Origin: Gari tellinella
Taxonomy: Eukaryota > Mollusca > Bivalvia > Cardiida > Psammobiidae
Direction of reading: 5' to 3'
NCBI GenBank assembly: GCA_922989275.2
Contig: OV277864.1
Span: 20,471,550 to 20,535,549 of the forward strand
Length of the DNA stretch: 64,000 nt
The position numbers and the translations under genes were made by a program. This document shows positions 33,606 to 43,999 of this stretch, piece after piece (position 1 is the first letter of the stretch; the number at the start of each line of letters is the position of its first letter). The notes beneath the pieces were generated by a model, which worked only from the letters and a program-made list of their open reading frames with translations, did no database searches and was not told the DNA's origin.

Positions 33606-34723
33606 TATCTGTGTGGATAATTAACCTTGCATAATAATGTATAGAGCCGCCAAAAACCTACACATTATACCCAATTATGCGTACACTGGAGAATATATTA
33701 TTTCTTCCCGTTTGTGTAAGCAAAACTTAATACTACACAATGCATCGAAAAGTATATTTATATTTATTGTTTATTTCTGTCTCATCAATGTACATCAAAC
33801 AAATAATACAAACATATATGATAAAAGAATACATTGTCACTCTATATAGAGTTATAGGAGACTATGGTTATCACATGAATATTTCCAACACCCAACTTCA
33901 TGAGCACTCTCAATACATGTACCACCTCACCCATTATCATTCTCAATGAGCCTACCCCACTCATGTGTCACCTGCCAGTAGGCATAAAAAAAAGGGGGGG
34001 GGGGCAAATATCAAATATTCATACCAATGATGCAGAACTAATGTATCATTACATGAATATTGTCATCTTATATTGTCATCAATCTCTCTACATTAATTAG
34101 TGAATTTCACCTTTAAAGTTTTAAAGTTTCACTCTTTCCTGAGTATTCAGGACCATCACATAGAAAAGGGGAGTAACTCTTACTGTATTGGTACCAGGGT
34201 TATGAATTCTGTATTAGCAACTACCACTTTTTATATCCCTTAAACATATGAAATTTTATTTCAAGTTTACATTAAAGTATAGGTAATCTATTGGAAAGGA
34301 AATATGGAAGGGGAATAACTCTTATATAAGAACATATAGCAAGACAATTTTCTTCATAAATGAAATTTCATCCTAAACCCTTTTGTGAAAACACAAAACA
34401 GGGGTTATAGGTGAGGGTAAAAGTATGACATACTGGTAGACGAACAGGTAAAGGTAAAGTGATCCCAAAGTATGAAAATACACACTTTTGAAAATGTTGA
34501 CAAATCATTGTGATCTGTGGCAAACAGTTTGGAGTCTGATCAGACACCATGCTACTCGGTATCTGACCTGGCTCCATCTCGTTAGGGCCTTAATGGCTAT
34601 AAAGGTTCAGCATAAACGAGTGTCTTTGGAAAAGAATATTCACATTCGAGCCGTTATCCTTCTAAAACATCACGCATCTCAACTTCGAAACCTGCAAGAC
34701 AGTCGACTCGCGGCTTGTATTAA
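33606..34723. other. No gene recognised; eroded MITE pieces
   Basis: A poly-G run lies at about 33993-34004. A decayed core-1 hairpin is at 34508-34575 (GATCAGACACCATGCTACTC). Short frames have no recognisable product. Confidence 0.5.
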
Positions 34724-34967
34724 CTCATTGAGCCCTAGTGACGCATATATGCTTCCTCTACAAAAAGTGTACCTGTGAAAAGTACACTTGTCTAATGCAA
34801 ACAGTAAAGTCCCTGATTAGAGGGCTCCTGTAGGAGCCCTTCAATCAGGGACTTCACTGTTTGTCATTTTGTAATATATAATAATAAAACAACCCTTAAT
34901 AGTAAGAAATGGACCAGCCCTTATTGTAGACGGGGATTGTCCATTGGAAGCGTCAGGGTAAAATGAG
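34724..34967. mobile_element. TTAA-flanked MITE with a variant core-1 hairpin
   Basis: TTAA at 34720-34723 and 34968-34971; ends CTCATTGAGCCCTAGTGACG and a diverged mirror GTCAGGGTAAAATGAG. The hairpin 34796-34864 has the same base (CAAACAGT) but a different middle: AAAGTCCCTGATTAGAGGGC, loop TCCTGTAGGA. Confidence 0.75.
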
Positions 34968-35077
34968 TTAAGCGACAACTATTTGAAGTGGCGTTGATAT
35001 ATTTTAAGACAGGTGGCTGCTTAAGGCATTGTAAATGTAGATAAAGGTAAGTTCGATCTGTAGAGGTTTGATTGTAT

Positions 35078-35366
35078 TTATCAATGTGTCTGTGTACATG
35101 CATACACGTTTGTTAATATTGGTGCGCTTAACAGTGATTATAATGATATCTCAGTGATACAGTAAAACCTCTCTATTACGGCCACTGAAATGAAGGCTTA
35201 TTGGTTGAATAAAAGACAGGCAACAGCTTAAAGCAAGGTGAACGTAAAACAGAAAGCTCCTGTAGGAGCTTTCTGTTTTACGTTCACCTTGCTTTAAGCA
35301 GCCACCTACCTGAAACACCTGATGATTAACACAATTAAGCGGTCGTTATAGAGAGGTTTTACTGTA
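35078..35366. repeat. Tandem duplicate unit 1 containing an M3 MITE
   Basis: TATCAATGTGTCTGTGTACA and the whole following segment recur at 35367. The M3 inside (35160-35364) has a complete core-2 hairpin. Confidence 0.85.
35160..35364. mobile_element. M3 MITE, complete hairpin
   Basis: 205 bp, TA-flanked. The hairpin 35224-35298 pairs perfectly around GCTCCTGTAGGAGC. Confidence 0.9.
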
Positions 35367-35623
35367 TTTACCAATGTGTCTGTGTACATGCATACACGTT
35401 TGTTTATATTGGTGCGCTTAACAGTGATTATAATGATATTTCAGTGATACAGTAAAACCTCTCTATTACGGCCACTGAAATGAAGGCTTATTGGTTGAAT
35501 AAAAGACAGGCAACAGCTTAAAGCTTTCTGTTTTACGTTCACCTTACTTTAAGCAGCCACCTACCTGAAACACCTGGTGATTAACACAATTAAGTGGTCG
35601 TTATAGAGAAGTTTTACTGTACT
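35367..35623. repeat. Tandem duplicate unit 2 with one hairpin arm deleted
   Basis: Same unit as 35078-35366, but its M3 (35450-35619) is 170 bp. CAGCTTAAAGC runs directly into TTTCTGTTTTACGTTCACC, so the left arm and loop (35 bases) are gone between AGC repeats. Confidence 0.88.
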
Positions 35624-35794
35624 TTTAATTTGAAATACTATCTGTGATATTTATTTATAATAATACAGTGATTATCTGTGTCTTGCTACTAGAATCAATT
35701 ACCACAAAGGAAATAAGGAAACTATTTTCCTTTTTTGTGTTATCCTTGGTGTCCAGTGCGCATTACATAGATCTTAAATGGTTTGCCTTAATTA

Positions 35795-36039
35795 CAGTGG
35801 AGAATGTGTTATTCTTTCCCAATAAACGCCTTTACGCTAAAACGTTTATTTCCACTGCAAACAGTTTTAGCCAGATCAGACGCCGGGTAACCCGGCGTCT
35901 GATCAGGCTCCAAACTGTTTGCCAAAAAGAAAAACATGAATTATCAGAATTGTCCAAAAGTTGTACTTTTCTACGTTTTATTGTTTTGCTCATGCGTTTC
36001 GTTTCGTTTAAACGGGAAAGAATAATGTTTTATCCACTG
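35795..36039 (+). mobile_element. M1 hairpin MITE
   Basis: 245 bp, TA-flanked. One G is missing in the left arm (CAAACAGTTTTAGCCAG). Confidence 0.9.
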
Positions 36040-36612
36040 TACAATGTATCTGTTTCTATGTTATGCTCATTTTACCGCAATAAATCCACCTATTTAACTT
36101 TCAAGAAAACACCATTTCCTTTTGCTCGAAACTAATCATTGTGCAATAAGGTAAAAATCCAAGCAATGTCAGGTTGACAAATTTGGCTTTCTAATGTTTT
36201 AAATAATAATAAAAAAAACCATATATTTATATTGTTAAACTTATGAAAAGATAAATATCAGTAACAAATACATGTATATAGTATGGACCCGATCAGACAC
36301 CGCGCTTACTGGCGGCTAATCCATGTTCAAAATGGTTTCAATTGTCAAACATGTTTTCGAATACATTTGTTTTAGCTAAGTCGCGTTAGCATAATCATGT
36401 TTTAATTTCACATCCTGCAGATAACAGATTTAACAATTAAGATATCGACGACAGGAAATACACCGTGTCACTTTCAGGCAATTTCCTCTAACTGGTTATT
36501 TTATCTTATTTCATGAATTTTATAATAAATATAACACCATGGCATACTCTGCAGTTCATATTGTACAGTGGAGAAGACATAATGTTTGAGTTCAATCCAA
36601 ACATTTAAGGTA

Positions 36613-36858
36613 CAGTGGATAATCTGTTATTCTTTCCAGTTTAAACGCAAACGTACGCAAACGCAAAGCGCTAAAAAGTAGAAAAGAACAACTTTTGGAC
36701 AATTCTGATATGTCATGTTTATCTTGGTGGCAAACAGTTTGGAGCCTAATCAGACGCCGGGTTACCCGACGTCTGATCTGGCTCCAAACTGTTTGCACTG
36801 CAAATAATAGTTTTAGCGTAAACGCGTTTATTGGGAAAGAATAACGTTTTCTCCACTG
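36613..36858 (-). mobile_element. M1 hairpin MITE
   Basis: 246 bp, TA-flanked. A fragment of another M1 end (ACAGTGGAGAAGACATAAT) lies just upstream at 36565-36583. Confidence 0.9.
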
Positions 36859-36953
36859 TAAACACCTAAGTTTCGCTATTGACCCTTCGTTGTTGTAAGA
36901 CAAAACAAAAACGAGTATACATGTAACACCATTAAATCACAAATACGTAGTAT

Positions 36954-37625
36954 TGCATAATATTAAGATTATTCCAGTTCGTTAAGGCGTATTTACATTT
37001 AACATATTTAAAAAAATCTAAATAAGGGGAGATCCTTCGAAATCACAGAAAACAAAGCAAATACTGAAAATTGCAGACTCGGTTTAATTGAGTCTGTTCA
37101 TGAGCAATACTGAAATATGCAACAGTGCTCACGCCCCCTAGCACCGGCTTAAGCGGAATTCAACTTTCAACTGTAAATGCGCTGAAATCAATGATTCCAA
37201 AGGACCAGTTGAATTTAGTCAGTTTTTGCCCATAAGGTTTACCAAACATGTACATACGTTGTCCGTCCAACTCATCCAAAAGTCTTTTAGCTAAAACCTG
37301 ATAGTTTGGCAGAGTGTTTGCACATATACTACAAATGGGCAAGTGGTCCGGACTTCGATCTGCCTTAATTCAGAATAAGAGCCACTTAAAAATTGTCACT
37401 TTATGCAGATATTATTCATACATTATACAAATTTAGTAGGTCTAACTAGTCATACAGTTTTAACCTTTTAACTGATAGCCTATTTCTAGTATTGAAGATT
37501 GGTGACCACTAAAAGCAGGCTGAAAGTAAAGCAGAATGTGCCTTAAGGCGCATTCTGCTTAACTTTCAGCATGCTTTAATCTATCATGTGCTAGAATATA
37601 GAAAATATTCCCTTTAATATATATT
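36954..37625 (-). repeat. Segmental duplicate of 21497-21930 with an insertion
   Basis: Same unit as at 21.5 kb, interrupted after TTCGTTAAGGC (36989) by about 210 bp and then resuming at ACCAGTTGAATTTAGTCAG (37203). It carries the complete core-2 hairpin at 37515-37582. Confidence 0.78.
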
Positions 37626-37877
37626 CAGAACTGATTAAATTGGAACTATTTTCTTCAGCGGAGGAATAAATCATATTCGCTAAAAGGCGCTTCAATTGGA
37701 GGAAAGGGTTAAAGCGTCATCCTTGTTTTTTGCCAGCGTGTTTGAACATATGCTACATATGTGCGTGTAGTCAGGATTTTGATCCGCTTTGATTTTATTA
37801 CAGTGAATGCTGTTAGGGGTCATCATATGTGTTTTACAGACGTAACCATGTCCCTACCGTCTGACTGATTTGCAATA

Positions 37878-38240
37878 CAGCGCTCCCTTTTTACAACACA
37901 TCCAATGGGAGACACATATTGTGAATGTTGTTCGGGGGAGTCGTTATAGGGAGCCGGGAGGGAAGGTTAAGACTTGGCTTACATTTGCAAACAGTTTCAA
38001 TCCAGATCAGACGCCGCGCAACGCGGCGTCTGTTCTGGATTCAAGCTGTTTGTCACTCGCCATAATGATCATTCTATCCAAATGTCCACTTATATGTTAC
38101 TTTGAGAAAAACAGCAGACGACAAATTTAAGCAGACGGTATTGCAGCCTTGAAAAGGTTTTCTTGTTTGGGGAACAGTGGCGAAGATCATTGTTAGGAGG
38201 GAATCGTTGTTGGGAGGACTGTTGTATGGAGGGAGCGCTG
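37878..38240. mobile_element. M5 MITE (TA / CAGCGCTCCC ends) containing a core-1 hairpin
   Basis: 363 bp between TA dinucleotides, ends CAGCGCTCCC and GGGAGCGCTG. The core-1 variant at 37985-38053 reads CAAACAGTTTCAATCCAGAT, GACGCCGCGCAACGCGGCGT and its mirror. ATGGGAGACACATATTGTG is shared with the remnant at 23.8 kb. Confidence 0.85.
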
Positions 38241-38564
38241 TATTATGATTAACAAAATGCCAGAAGACCGGCTACTGTAAAATATGCACACATATAAAAC
38301 TCATTGTCTGAAATATTATATATGGTTGAACATTGTTAAACAGATAGCAAGAGTGCGATTGTACTTCATAGTTAGGAATTGGTATTTATTAGAAGATGAT
38401 AACTAATGACGTGAACAACATTAACGTAATCTTCAAGTGTTACTCTACGTACTGTGTACACTGAATAGCACAGCAAGTTGTGAATGTTAACAGTAAAGTG
38501 TTAATTGCTTTCTGTGCAAATACATTTTGTTTATAATAAACATTATCAACAATAATATCGTGTA

Positions 38565-38756
38565 CAGTCGAACTTCGATATCTCAAACTCGGTTAAGTCG
38601 AACATACCCGTATTTCAAAGTAAAAACGTGACTAAGCCACTTTTAATTTTAGAATATGGGTATTTTCGACTGAACCGAGCATGAAATAATGCAGTTCATG
38701 TGTCAAACTATCGGTTAGTTCGAGTTAAGCGAGATCGAGATATCGAAGTTCGCCTG
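38565..38756. mobile_element. M7 MITE
   Basis: 192 bp, TA-flanked. Ends CAGTCGAACTTCGATATCTC and mirror GAGATATCGAAGTTCGCCTG; typical of pogo/Tigger-type MITEs. Confidence 0.85.
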
Positions 38757-39741
38757 TAGATACAAAGATGCTGTGATTTAGAATGGCTTGATACCAACCA
38801 TCAACGAATACAGGGGGTTATGAAAATCATCCTATCCCGAAATAATCAATAATTATTAACAAACGGATCAGAGCCAGTTTAGATGCAGAATAACCGTACA
38901 TCAAATATGACTCGGACCCGTTTGAAATTAACAGGAATAATTTGTAAGTACCCCTCTCATTAGGATTAGGATGGGATGATGAAAACCTACCCACCCACTT
39001 GTATATAAAGTCTCTATTTGTCTCTGTGTGTAGCAGGAAGACATGATATTTCGTCTGTGATAGATGCTAAATCTATAAATATATATTTATAAAATAGGTG
39101 TGTAAGTTATGGATTTATAAAGGTGTGGTTATGCAGACAATCACTCACCCTAATGGGGCAACAAATTACTTGATGTCTGATCTGATCTATGCTGTCTGCT
39201 TATAATCCCCCTGTCCACTATTCATTCTCTATTTGTGCAGCAGCTAAAGCATGCTATCTTATATGTGATATCAAAAATCTGTGATGTACGAATGTATTTT
39301 ATAATAGACTTTGTAGAATTTCACTGTATTAACTTGATAATGTATTTTTTTACAGGCTGTTAGTTAAATCTTATTGTTAAGAAACTTATGTTATTATGTC
39401 GGTAAATAGCTTTCAGCTAATGTTAAATATGTTGTGAAAACACCCGACTATAAATAAAGTGGACCCTTATGAAATCGGGCAATAGTCGACCAAATGCACA
39501 CCTCTAAATAGAACGACCGCCCTTCCCGTCACTTGAATGTACGTCAAATTTATTGTGAGAGAATAACACCTCCCACTGAACGTTTTTGTTACTGTCAGCT
39601 ATATAGATTGTACTATGGAATACCGTACGTGGTGGACAAAACAGTTGGTTGATATTGCTGGTATATTTCCGACATGACAATAATACGAGTATCCGGCAAA
39701 TGATTTATCAACTTATTAACTAGACCTTCTTTCAATCACTG
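38757..39741. other. No gene recognised
   Basis: No hairpin family, splice-bounded frame or known repeat was seen in this ~980-bp stretch. Confidence 0.5.
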
Positions 39742-39990
39742 CAGGGCTGCCATTTCTCCGGTTTTTTCCTAAATATTCGGATTTTTTTCTAGAACTTGAT
39801 AGCTTAAAGCAGGTTGAAAGTAAAGCAGAATGCGCCATAAGGCGCATTCTGCTTAATTTCAAGCCTGCTTTAAGTAGTCACGTGTCAACACAACTAGAAA
39901 CAGACTAAAAGGTACGATTCGTAAATTCGCACTTGAAAAATGCAAATTTGGAAATCTTAGGATTTTTCATGTCAATTTATGGCAGCCCTG
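39742..39990. mobile_element. M4 MITE (CAGGGCTGCCAT ends, core 2)
   Basis: Twelve-base perfect inverted ends CAGGGCTGCCAT/ATGGCAGCCCTG. The core-2 hairpin 39803-39874 pairs around GCGCCATAAGGCGC. Flanks (AATCACTG and TAACTGCG) do not form a clear 8-bp duplication. Confidence 0.8.
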
Positions 39991-40015
39991 TAACTGCGAT
40001 ACACTCGTGGTTACA

Positions 40016-40297
40016 AACCTCCTGTATAGCTCAGTGGTAGAGCGTCCGCTTGCAGTGCGGGAGGTTGCGGGTTCAATCCCCCGCCGGGTCAAACCAAAGA
40101 CTTGAAAATTGGTAGTAATGGCTTCCCTCCTTGGCGCTCAGGATTTCGGGTTAGCGTTACGACTGATTCGTCGGTGTCAGGATAAAGTGACCGGCCGGGT
40201 ACAGTCCCAATGGTGCACCTAAAAAGTGCCCCTTCTCATAATCATCAGAATTGATGGCGTAGAAGTAATAAACAGAAATAGAAATAGAAATAGAAAC
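40016..40297 (+). mobile_element. tRNA-derived SINE
   Basis: The head has pol III A box TAGCTCAGTGG (40027-40037) and B box GGTTCAATCCC (40070-40080). The anticodon loop TTGCAGT would read GCA (Cys), but the T and acceptor stems do not pair. The body includes TTAGCGTTACGACTGATTCG, and the 3' tail is (AAATAG)n at 40274-40297. Such tRNA-headed SINEs are common in molluscs. Confidence 0.85.
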
Positions 40298-40408
40298 CAA
40301 CATACGAGTGGTATGCAAGCTCAAATAATCTCGTGATGAAGATTGGTTGACCGTCAGTTCTGGTGTGCTCTTGCTATAGATTGTCGTAATTTCGTCGCAC
40401 GGCCAGTA

Positions 40409-40648
40409 CAGTGGAGAAAACGTTATTCTTTCCCGTTTAAACGAAAAGAAACGCAAAACACTAAAACGTAGAAAAGTGAAACGTTTGGACAATTCTGATA
40501 ATTTATGTTTATCTTGGTGGCAAACAGTTAGGAGCCTGATCAGACGCCGGGTTACCCGGCGTCTGATCCGGCTCCAAACTGTTTGCAAAATAAATAATAG
40601 TTTTAGCGTTAATGCGTTTATTGGGAAAGAATAACGTTTTCTCCACTG
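40409..40648 (-). mobile_element. M1 hairpin MITE with matched ACG ends
   Basis: 240 bp, TA-flanked; both ends read GTGGAGAAAACGTTATTC. It lies 92 bp left of the Polinton. Confidence 0.9.
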
Positions 40649-40734
40649 TATGTACGACTGAGGATGTGATCTCATTGATCCTTAAAACTTGAAATGGACA
40701 CCTCCAGACTCCAATTAAGTGTTGTCTACTATTG

Positions 40735-40740
40735 AATACT
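40735..40740. repeat. Polinton target-site duplication, left (AATACT)
   Basis: AATACT immediately before the AGTAGTATTAGGG terminus; the identical hexamer follows the other end at 57096-57101. Confidence 0.95.
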
Positions 40741-41393
40741 AGTAGTATTAGGGCCTCTTTACGTGTAAACAAATCGACGCCATTTTGGATGACCTACTTT
40801 CTAAAAATAGAAAAAGCACGTGGGTCTATATTTAGCCCAGGGTGAAGGTCTTGTGGGGCAGCCATATTCGATTTGGGTTTGAACGGGTAAAAAAAGCGGC
40901 CATGTTGAATTCTTGAGTTTTCACGAATCTGGGTCTACACGGTATACAGAACTGACCTGTTTACGATCTGTTAAGATAGTCACGGACATTGAGCCTCAGG
41001 TTCTTCCCTATCAGAGGGGAATCTTAGAGGTGTTGCATATAACGTGTGTTCACATCGATGTTTTCAGTTCAAATGACTGAGATGTTTCTCCTTCATGCGC
41101 AGGTAGAGGGCGCAATGTTTAAAATGACAGCATCGCTATATTTAGCTGGCCGGTGTTACAAGTATTGCATCAGCCGAGAAAAGGCCTAGGGCATTAACCC
41201 CCGACCAGGGAGAGCAAATGGCAGTCAAGCGTAATCAACAACACATTAAAAAGCCATTAACTGCCGGAAATGAAGGCAATTCAGAGACACAGTACCGTGA
41301 GAACTGAATGTATAGCAGTCAGGTCCCGTGAGAACATGCCTAGTTCACAGGGCTGGATAAAAATAGATATCGTGTCATACCTTAAAATAAACG
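40741..41393. repeat. Polinton left terminal inverted repeat (653 bp)
   Basis: Pairs base for base with 56443-57095. By eye only a handful of differences are visible (for example CACGTGGGTC versus CACGTGAGTC in the mirror). Confidence 0.95.
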
Positions 41394-42036
41394 TGCATTG
41401 TATAGGTGAATTGAAATTGAACTAATGAAACGTCAGTGAAGGAACCAATGAACTGCTAGTTGGTAACCAATTGAGTATAGTTTGACCAATGGAAACTTAT
41501 ACTGACCAACCAGAACTTCCTATATAATGAGAGCGTGCTCCAGAATTCTTTTATAGCGCTATGTCATAACTGTTGGGGTTATGTATCATGAATGTTTCAG
41601 TTTCAGAACATACATTTAAAAAACATTTATGTTCGTCTGATGAAACTGCCTCAAAGTTTTTAAGCATATAAAGTCAAAGTACCCGTATTAATAGAATTAC
41701 CCTTATTGTAAAGTACGATCGGTGGGACCGCCCTAATCCCCGACGTACTGTATTGAACGGGGCTAATAAATAGATCAGTCCATTACGATTTGTTTGTTTT
41801 GATTCCAATTCAAAGAGAGAGAGACAGACAGACGTAAAGAAAAAATAGGATATCCAAAACAAAAACCCAACAAATGTGCTTTCTTTTTTCGCTTTATTTA
41901 CAACTTTGATATATACAAGACATACAAAACACGTGTTCCATTTACAATATGTTACAATGACCAATTACAGCATCACCAATATTTACAAATATCCCATAAA
42001 ACACAACAACAAACACATGCATGTATACACACTTAA
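41394..42036. other. Polinton left non-coding segment
   Basis: No conserved frame was seen. It holds the AATAAA for the capsid-protease end of the gene block and a short GA-rich run at 41815-41840. Confidence 0.6.
41893..41898 (-). terminator. Poly(A) signal after the protease gene
   Basis: AATAAA on the minus strand about 140 bases past the protease stop; it would end transcripts of the capsid/protease block. Confidence 0.55.
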
Positions 42037-42447
42037 CTATCCCTGTCTTTTCATGTAGTTTACGATACGTTTCAATGTCCATTTGCGACAACGGAGTTGA
42101 ACGAATAAAATACAATAGTTTCCGCACGTGTCTGTACCGCGTGACTGCACTCTGATTGAATTGAAAGAGTAACGAGGTCCATTTGTGATTAATGTTTTCT
42201 TAAAATGTCTTTGGTAATATTCGGGTCGACGCCCCAACGAATCGAAGAATTCCGCGGGTCCATATTTCGGAAAGTAAAACGCCGTCCAGTGAGTTCCGGG
42301 TTGTCCTCTGACATCGGTGTTTACCACGTAAAGTCTGGGTCGATGTGTTATCACTTCTGGTAGTTCATCGGCGGCAAGTACACCGCCAAACTCTCGTCGA
42401 GCCAAGACATCTCTCATTAGAATAGTTCTGATTTGTCGACTATCCAT
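42037..42447 (-). CDS. PRO: Adenain-type cysteine protease (maturation protease)
   Basis: 136 residues. The triad of adenovirus-protease-like enzymes is visible: His53-Trp54 in GTHWTAF, acidic Asp69 in EFFDSLG, and Gln101 seven residues before Cys108 in QSRGTDTCGNYC. In viruses these enzymes cleave capsid and core precursors during assembly. It is shorter than adenovirus proteases (~200), as usual for Polintons. Its ATG overlaps the stop of the upstream capsid gene by one base (TAATG), so translation by reinitiation on a shared mRNA is plausible. No promoter box of its own was seen. Confidence 0.9.
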   Translation of the reverse strand: MDSRQIRTILMRDVLARREFGGVLAADELPEVITHRPRLYVVNTDVRGQPGTHWTAFYFPKYGPAEFFDSLGRRPEYYQRHFKKTLITNGPRYSFNSIRVQSRGTDTCGNYCILFVQLRCRKWTLKRIVNYMKRQG

Positions 42448-43703
42448 TATTCCAAACTAACGTTTCTGCTTGCGTTGATCCTCATGAGGGCGGGGAATTT
42501 AGCGTAGACAATGACCGTACAAGTGTTGGGTAGAGCTTCCGAAAATTTCAATTCCAGACGAGTGTGGGCCCTCTGATCAGGTCTATCTTTCGTGTCCCCG
42601 CTGGGTCTGAACATGTACAGACAATATCCTCCTTTGAAATCGGTTTTCGAAAGGACGATGGTTCTGTCGGTGTCGTCCGAGTACAGTCGCTGATACGCCT
42701 CAATGAATTGATTGCTCTTATAATTGGGCTGTAATGGTTCCGATGGGGTTGATTGCCCGTCGACGAAGAATCCCGCGTAATTGCAATTCATGTGTTGAAA
42801 AACGAAAGGATTCTTGACGAAGGAACCGTGCGCAGCGGCAGAATCCACCAAGCCCACGATAAGTTGTTGTGGTACTTCGCCTTGAAAGACGTCATCGGTG
42901 ATGAAGGCATATTGTCCTTTAGGCATCGCGTAGGTCTTGACGACAGAACGGGTGTAGGGATACACGGCGTCCGATGTTTTGATTGTGGCAGCCTGTCCGA
43001 GAATGACGTCTGGATTGACTTTGACTGTGGCTACTTTCAACGACGCTTCTGTGATTCGTACTTTGTACTGTACCGTTTCGTCTTTGGCTGATAGCCTGAA
43101 CCTATCCGAACTTTGCCAGAGCTTGATGTTGATGGGAACACTGTTCAGGATCAATCGGTTTTGTTGACACAGGTCGACGTACAACTTTCCAGACATTTCT
43201 AGTTCCGTACTCAGTTTTGTGTAACCGGATCTAACAAACAGGGCGTTGTTCGTTCCGGACGGATCAGTGTCTTCCATAGCGTTAGACGCGTCTTTAATAA
43301 ATAACTGACAGTTGAGAACGTGCTGGCTTCGACATTCTAGTAAGGTATCCAGATACGCTTTGTACGGGTAGTTTGAACCCACTTCGGTGGTAGGGTGTTG
43401 CTGTAGACTGACATCCACTTGCGAAAAAATGCTGTGCAACGCGTTATTGACCATGCCTACTTTATCTCCGACTTCGATGTCGGATCCGTCGGCTTTCACG
43501 ATTTTGAGTTTGACATACAGTAGCAGATTCTTCAGGTCGACGTAGGTCAGAGAAGTTCCGGGAATATTAAACTCGATGGCCGCGCCTTCGGTCAGTTGGT
43601 TAATGGGTCTAACGGTGATCCATTCTCTCTTTTGTGTGGCCATTTCCATTTCTGGTGAGTCAAATAGGGCCAAGTCATCGTCGTGCTTTTCGGTACTCAT
43701 CAT
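42447..43703 (-). CDS. Predicted major capsid protein (double jelly-roll, F54H12.2-like family)
   Basis: 418 residues. After an acidic N-terminus come WITVRPINQLTEGAAIEFNI and TYVDLKNLLLYVKLKIVKADG (strand-rich), FSQVDVSLQQ, NYPYKAYLDTLL, then a second beta-rich half with YPYTRSVVKTYAMPKGQ, NPFVFQHMNCN and a C-terminal TRLELKFSEALP. This architecture and length match Polinton capsid proteins often annotated as F54H12.2-like and predicted to fold as two jelly rolls forming the hexon shell. The fold is family knowledge, not seen in sequence. It could start at Met1 or Met2 (ATGATG). It sits directly upstream of the protease, the usual capsid-protease pairing. Confidence 0.75.
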   Translation of the reverse strand: MMSTEKHDDDLALFDSPEMEMATQKREWITVRPINQLTEGAAIEFNIPGTSLTYVDLKNLLLYVKLKIVKADGSDIEVGDKVGMVNNALHSIFSQVDVSLQQHPTTEVGSNYPYKAYLDTLLECRSQHVLNCQLFIKDASNAMEDTDPSGTNNALFVRSGYTKLSTELEMSGKLYVDLCQQNRLILNSVPINIKLWQSSDRFRLSAKDETVQYKVRITEASLKVATVKVNPDVILGQAATIKTSDAVYPYTRSVVKTYAMPKGQYAFITDDVFQGEVPQQLIVGLVDSAAAHGSFVKNPFVFQHMNCNYAGFFVDGQSTPSEPLQPNYKSNQFIEAYQRLYSDDTDRTIVLSKTDFKGGYCLYMFRPSGDTKDRPDQRAHTRLELKFSEALPNTCTVIVYAKFPALMRINASRNVSLE

Positions 43704-43771
43704 GATGCGTCTCAGAATACTTTATCTACGTATTTCGGTTTCTTGGGTGTCTTGTTTGTCCAGGGAGAGGT

Positions 43772-43999
43772 TCACTTATTACCTTTCTTTTCTAGAGGGA
43801 GAGCCCTCCTCTTATTATCTTTCAGCTCCGACTTGGCTAGTTCTATGGCCTGAGCGATAGGTGTGACAAATTTAATGTCTGGCTCCCTCGATTCCCCACC
43901 CCTCTGTACGTTTTCCACGATGTAGAAACCTTTGTGATTTGGTCGTACTTTTCCCTCCGCCATTCTTTGAAAATGTCTTGTCCATTTTTCTACTTCCAT
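43772..43999 (-). CDS. Small conserved-looking Polinton protein, 75 residues
   Basis: Starts at the ATG of MEVEKWTRHFQRMAEGK; an upstream TTG would only lengthen it within the preceding gene. It contains NHKGFYIVENVQ and a C-terminal helix-like, lysine-rich part (AIELAKSELKDNKRRALPLE). It overlaps the end of the preceding gene by 10 bases. Function unknown; a virion or core role is a guess from its place between minor and major capsid genes. A TTATAAGAGG copy inside the preceding gene (44060-44069) could drive it. Confidence 0.7.
   Translation of the reverse strand: MEVEKWTRHFQRMAEGKVRPNHKGFYIVENVQRGGESREPDIKFVTPIAQAIELAKSELKDNKRRALPLEKKGNK

Noticed and set aside
40016..40090. Functional tRNA-Cys gene
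   Set aside because: A and B boxes and a GCA loop are present, but T and acceptor stems do not pair and a SINE body with repeated tail follows.
42753..43091. Plus-strand frames inside the Polinton capsid, polymerase and ATPase genes
   Set aside because: They are antisense shadows of long conserved minus-strand genes.
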